23,213 nt of DNA from Paraglomus occultum (lineage: Eukaryota > Glomeromycota > Glomeromycetes > Paraglomerales > Paraglomeraceae), in NCBI GenBank assembly GCA_910592205.1, contig CAJVPJ010000506.1, positions 1 to 23,213 on the forward strand. The letters are read 5' to 3'. Position numbers and translations under genes: made by a program. Positions 20,677 to 23,213 of this stretch are shown here, piece after piece. Each line of letters begins with the position of its first letter. Positions within the stretch are counted from its first letter, which is position 1. The notes under the pieces are model-generated. The model saw only the letters and a program-made list of their open reading frames with translations. It was not told where the DNA came from and ran no database searches.

Positions 20677-22283
20677 ATGACTGCATTAATCAACACAATT
20701 GATTTGTCTTCGGATCTTTCATCCGATTACGAGAAGCTTTATGAAAGTAACAAATATACAGATGTTTCGATCAACGTTGGCAAAGAGCCAGCCAACAAAA
20801 TTTTTCTTGCTCATGCAGTGGTATTGTGTACGAGAAGCACGTATTTTGAGCGGGTGATAGCTGAAAGTACAGGAGACTTTCAACAGACGGTTATGGCATT
20901 TGAAGATGTAACGTCTGAAACTTTTGAGCTTTTGCTCAGGTAAATGTCTGTTTAACCAAGACTAGCTAATACAGTCATTTCTTATTAGTTACTAGCCCAA
21001 CTGATTGTCATAAATTTACTTGTGCCCATAGATTCATTTACATGGGAAAAGTGAACTTTAGTCCAGGAGAAGTTATAGATTGGATCAGCCTTTTGGATGT
21101 TTCTTGCAGATTCGAATTAGATAAATTTGTTGCCGCAATTGGAGACCATTTGATCAACCATCAGAAAGAATGGATGGAGCACAATCTTCTTGCAATCCAC
21201 AAATGTGCCTCATCTTCAAATCTATCAAACCTTTTGGATTATTGCAACAACATTATTGTATCATCACCAGAGATTGTTTTCAAATCTGACAGTATAATGA
21301 GTCTACAAAAAGAGACCCTGATTACTCTTCTCAAAAATGACAAGCTGAACATGGAAGAAATTGACATTTGGTCATCAGTAGTAGAATGGGCTACCAACCA
21401 AGTTCCAGGACTTGTAAATGAACCAAGTAGTTGGTCACCTGAAGATTTCTCAAAAGTCAGACCAATTGTAGCTGATTGTATTCCTCATATAAGATTTTTC
21501 AATATTTCATCAGATGATTTTCAAAAGCAAATTGCTCCCTATGATGAATTATTAACAAAGTCATTGCGTCATGACCTAATGTTTTATCACCTTAACAAGG
21601 ACTACAGACCAAAATTTACCGTTTTGGCACCAAGGAAACGTCAGGCAACTTATAATGATTTGCTTAATGAAAATGTTGCTCATGAAGAGCACAAAGTTGA
21701 TGTTAACTCAGACATTGACTCAGTGATTCTTAATACACAACAAGCAATATGGATTTCACAGAAGATTATGGAGTCAAGTCAAAGAGGTCAAAGAGCATAT
21801 GGAAGAAATAATAGTTTTCATAAGCTGACTTTACTTTATAGACACAGCAAGGATGGTGGTGCTCTTGAAAATTTTCGAAAAATGTGTGCTGGGAAAGGAC
21901 CTACAGTAGCTGTTGGAAAAGTGGGGTATACAGGAGAAATCCTTGGTGGATATAATCCAATAGCCTGGAAAGCTGCATATGGTCTTTTGAGATATACTCC
22001 ATATCCAGTCTGGGTTTCAACTACAGAAAGTTTTATATTTTCATTAGACAAAGGTAAACTTGAAAATAGCATAATGAGGTCTGTTGTCAATCATGAGCAT
22101 GCAATTAAGGAATGTAGTGATTATTATCCTTGTTTTGGTAATACAGACTTGTTTTTTGGTGATGGAAGAACTAAGATGGGTGCTTGTGCTAAGCGAGATG
22201 CATACAGAACTGCCATAAGGTTTGATTCAAACAACTTTGGCTGGGTAGATTGGGAAGTATTTTTGGTGACTAAAATTAACTAA
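20677..22283 (+). CDS. Second BTB-BACK-TLDc domain protein, two exons
   Basis: The exons are 20677-20939 and 21032-22283, giving 504 residues. The intron (AG|GTAAAT to CCATAG|A) interrupts the Arg codon of LLRFIYMG at the same place as in the paralogue at 8476-6846. Residues about 15-92 form the BTB/POZ domain (KYTDVSINVGKEPANKIFL), about 125-265 the BACK region, and about 316-504 the TLDc domain (LLYRHSKDGG, EILGGYNPIAW, ESFIFSLDKG, WVDWEVFLVTKIN). The two proteins are close over their whole length but differ in the linker before TLDc and in the loop after NPIAWK. The intact frame and conserved splice sites argue that both copies work. The proposed role is as a Cul3-type adaptor with a TLDc effector domain; its partner is unknown. 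A Tc1-type element lies about 430 bases downstream. Confidence 0.94.
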
Positions 22284-22712
22284 CTTGTTTGCATTATTAT
22301 TATATTATAATGATAATTGTGCAAGTTGGGATATTGACTGTATGAACATTCAATCAATATAAATATGCAAATAAATACATGATGTTAAATTATGACATAT
22401 GGTTGATATGTTTTATTGAAATAACATGCTAAGAATTGCTTAAGCTAAGTGTATAAGGCTTAGCTTAGCACTTGTATTGAAAAGTTGATGTCAATGACAT
22501 AATACTGTATGTACAGTTCCAATTACTGAGTAAGCATATCTATATTGAACACATAGCACAAAATTTAGATAGCACTTGATTTTTGCTAAGTTTATGAGGT
22601 TTTAGTTTGTAGTTATATTATATGGTCTAATGGTGTTTCTTCTAATAAACGAGTAATTTTATATGAGATTGCTTTTTATTTTCCTGATAAACAATTGATG
22701 TATATTAATATA
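22284..22712. other. 3' flank of the second BTB-TLDc gene
   Basis: The first 130 bases resemble the 3' flank of the paralogue (6720-6845, read on the - strand). A cluster of TGCTAAG/CTTAGCA and AAGCTAAG/CTTAGCTT inverted repeats lies at 22427-22470. The stretch ends at the TA dinucleotide where the transposon begins. Confidence 0.55.
22442..22466. repeat. Inverted repeat AAGCTAAG/CTTAGCTT
   Basis: The perfect 8-base arms at 22442-22449 and 22459-22466 enclose a 9-base loop. An additional TGCTAAG (22427-22433) can pair with CTTAGCA (22464-22470) as an alternative. It might be a 3' end structure of the BTB-TLDc transcript, but the AT-rich setting makes chance likely. Confidence 0.35.
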
Positions 22713-23213
22713 CAGTGGTGTTCAAAAAAATGGCACAAAAAATTTCTTTCTAACTCATCACATATTGCTCCAAATAATATAATTTAGACTTTATTTGAAA
22801 GCTTAAAAGGTGCCGATTATTGATTTATTATTTAATATGGGATGCAATCACCATTATTTTCTATAATTAGTTCACATCGACACTTCATCGAATCTACTAA
22901 ATTAATTAGGACAGTATTTGGAATGTTGTTCCACTCTTCAGCCATAAACTGTTCCAATTCCTTAATGTTGTTTGGTTTACGCCTTTCCACATTTGTTTTA
23001 ACAATGTTCCAAAGGTTTTCAATAGGATTAAGGTCAGGACTGTTGGAGAGCCAGTCCAAAACCATTGGAACATTGTTTTGGAGAAAGTCCTTTGCAGTAC
23101 GCGAAGTATGCTTAGGATCATTATCCTGTTGGAAGCGCCATCTGCTTCCCAACAGTTCTCTTATTTCTGCAAGGTGTTGCTCTAATATTGTAACATAAAA
23201 ATTTGCATCCATT
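22713..23213 (-). mobile_element. Tc1/mariner transposon, one end, continues beyond the window
   Basis: The end begins right after a TA dinucleotide (22711-22712) with CAGTGGTGTTCAAAAAAATG, which resembles the terminal inverted repeats of Tc1-type elements. The transposase reading frame points out of the window on the - strand. The opposite end and its inverted repeat lie outside, so the boundary is inferred from the TA and the terminal motif. Confidence 0.8.
22832..23213 (-). CDS. Tc1-type transposase (DDE_3), C-terminal part, 5' truncated by the window
   Basis: The visible 126 residues carry the second catalytic Asp in FQQDNDPKHTS and the final Glu in SPDLNPIENLW, with 34 residues between them: the DD34E spacing of Tc1 elements. 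The first catalytic Asp and the DNA-binding helix-turn-helix domains should lie in the missing N-terminal part; full proteins of this family have roughly 340 residues. The Met at 23212 is probably internal, since the frame is not closed before the edge. No stop or frameshift interrupts the visible part, so the element may be young. The enzyme cuts and pastes the element at TA sites. Confidence 0.9.
   Translation of the reverse strand, partial: MDANFYVTILEQHLAEIRELLGSRWRFQQDNDPKHTSRTAKDFLQNNVPMVLDWLSNSPDLNPIENLWNIVKTNVERRKPNNIKELEQFMAEEWNNIPNTVLINLVDSMKCRCELIIENNGDCIPY

Overview
The window is nuclear DNA of a filamentous fungus. Introns are short with GT...AG borders, one carries a TACTAAC-type branch point, and the intergenic DNA is AT-rich. 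A ribosomal protein gene, a DIL+ankyrin protein gene of fungal type, two BTB-BACK-TLDc genes, a divergent protein kinase and a Tc1-type transposon together point to Mucoromycota. Glomeromycotina is my best guess, because BTB/TLDc and kinase families are strongly expanded there. This assignment is inference; no marker in the window proves it.

Layout, left to right. (1) 1-1607 (+): the 3' part of a kinase gene with a degenerate catalytic loop and an extra C-terminal module, in four visible exons. (2) 3431-4619 (+): a two-exon TatD-family metal-dependent hydrolase with a probable mitochondrial presequence; a cluster of E2F-like sites lies upstream. (3) 6019-5258 (-): 40S ribosomal protein S18 in three exons, the first coding exon holding only the ATG. 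(4) 8476-6846 (-): a complete BTB-BACK-TLDc gene. (5) about 10011-9345 (-): a decayed, 3'-truncated copy of a related gene. (6) 14167-11328 (-): a three-exon ankyrin + DIL-domain gene. (7) 18426-19298 (+): a single-exon DUF829/TMEM53-like alpha/beta hydrolase. (8) 20677-22283 (+): a second intact BTB-BACK-TLDc gene. (9) 22713 to the right edge: one end of a Tc1/mariner (DD34E) transposon, with its transposase on the - strand.

There is no operon logic. The shared themes are housekeeping (RPS18, TatD), actin/myosin-type cargo or membrane functions (DIL-ankyrin, TMEM53-like), and a lineage-expanded BTB-TLDc family present as two working copies and one relic. No tRNA, rRNA or CRISPR was seen. I found no clearly new multi-gene system. 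The most interesting points are the degenerate kinase with a C-terminal module and a stop-free hydrophobic intron, the conserved untranslated flanks of the BTB-TLDc paralogues, the E2F-like and CRE-like motif sets, the C-rich tracts able to form quadruplexes, and a hairpin just upstream of the TMEM53-like start codon.
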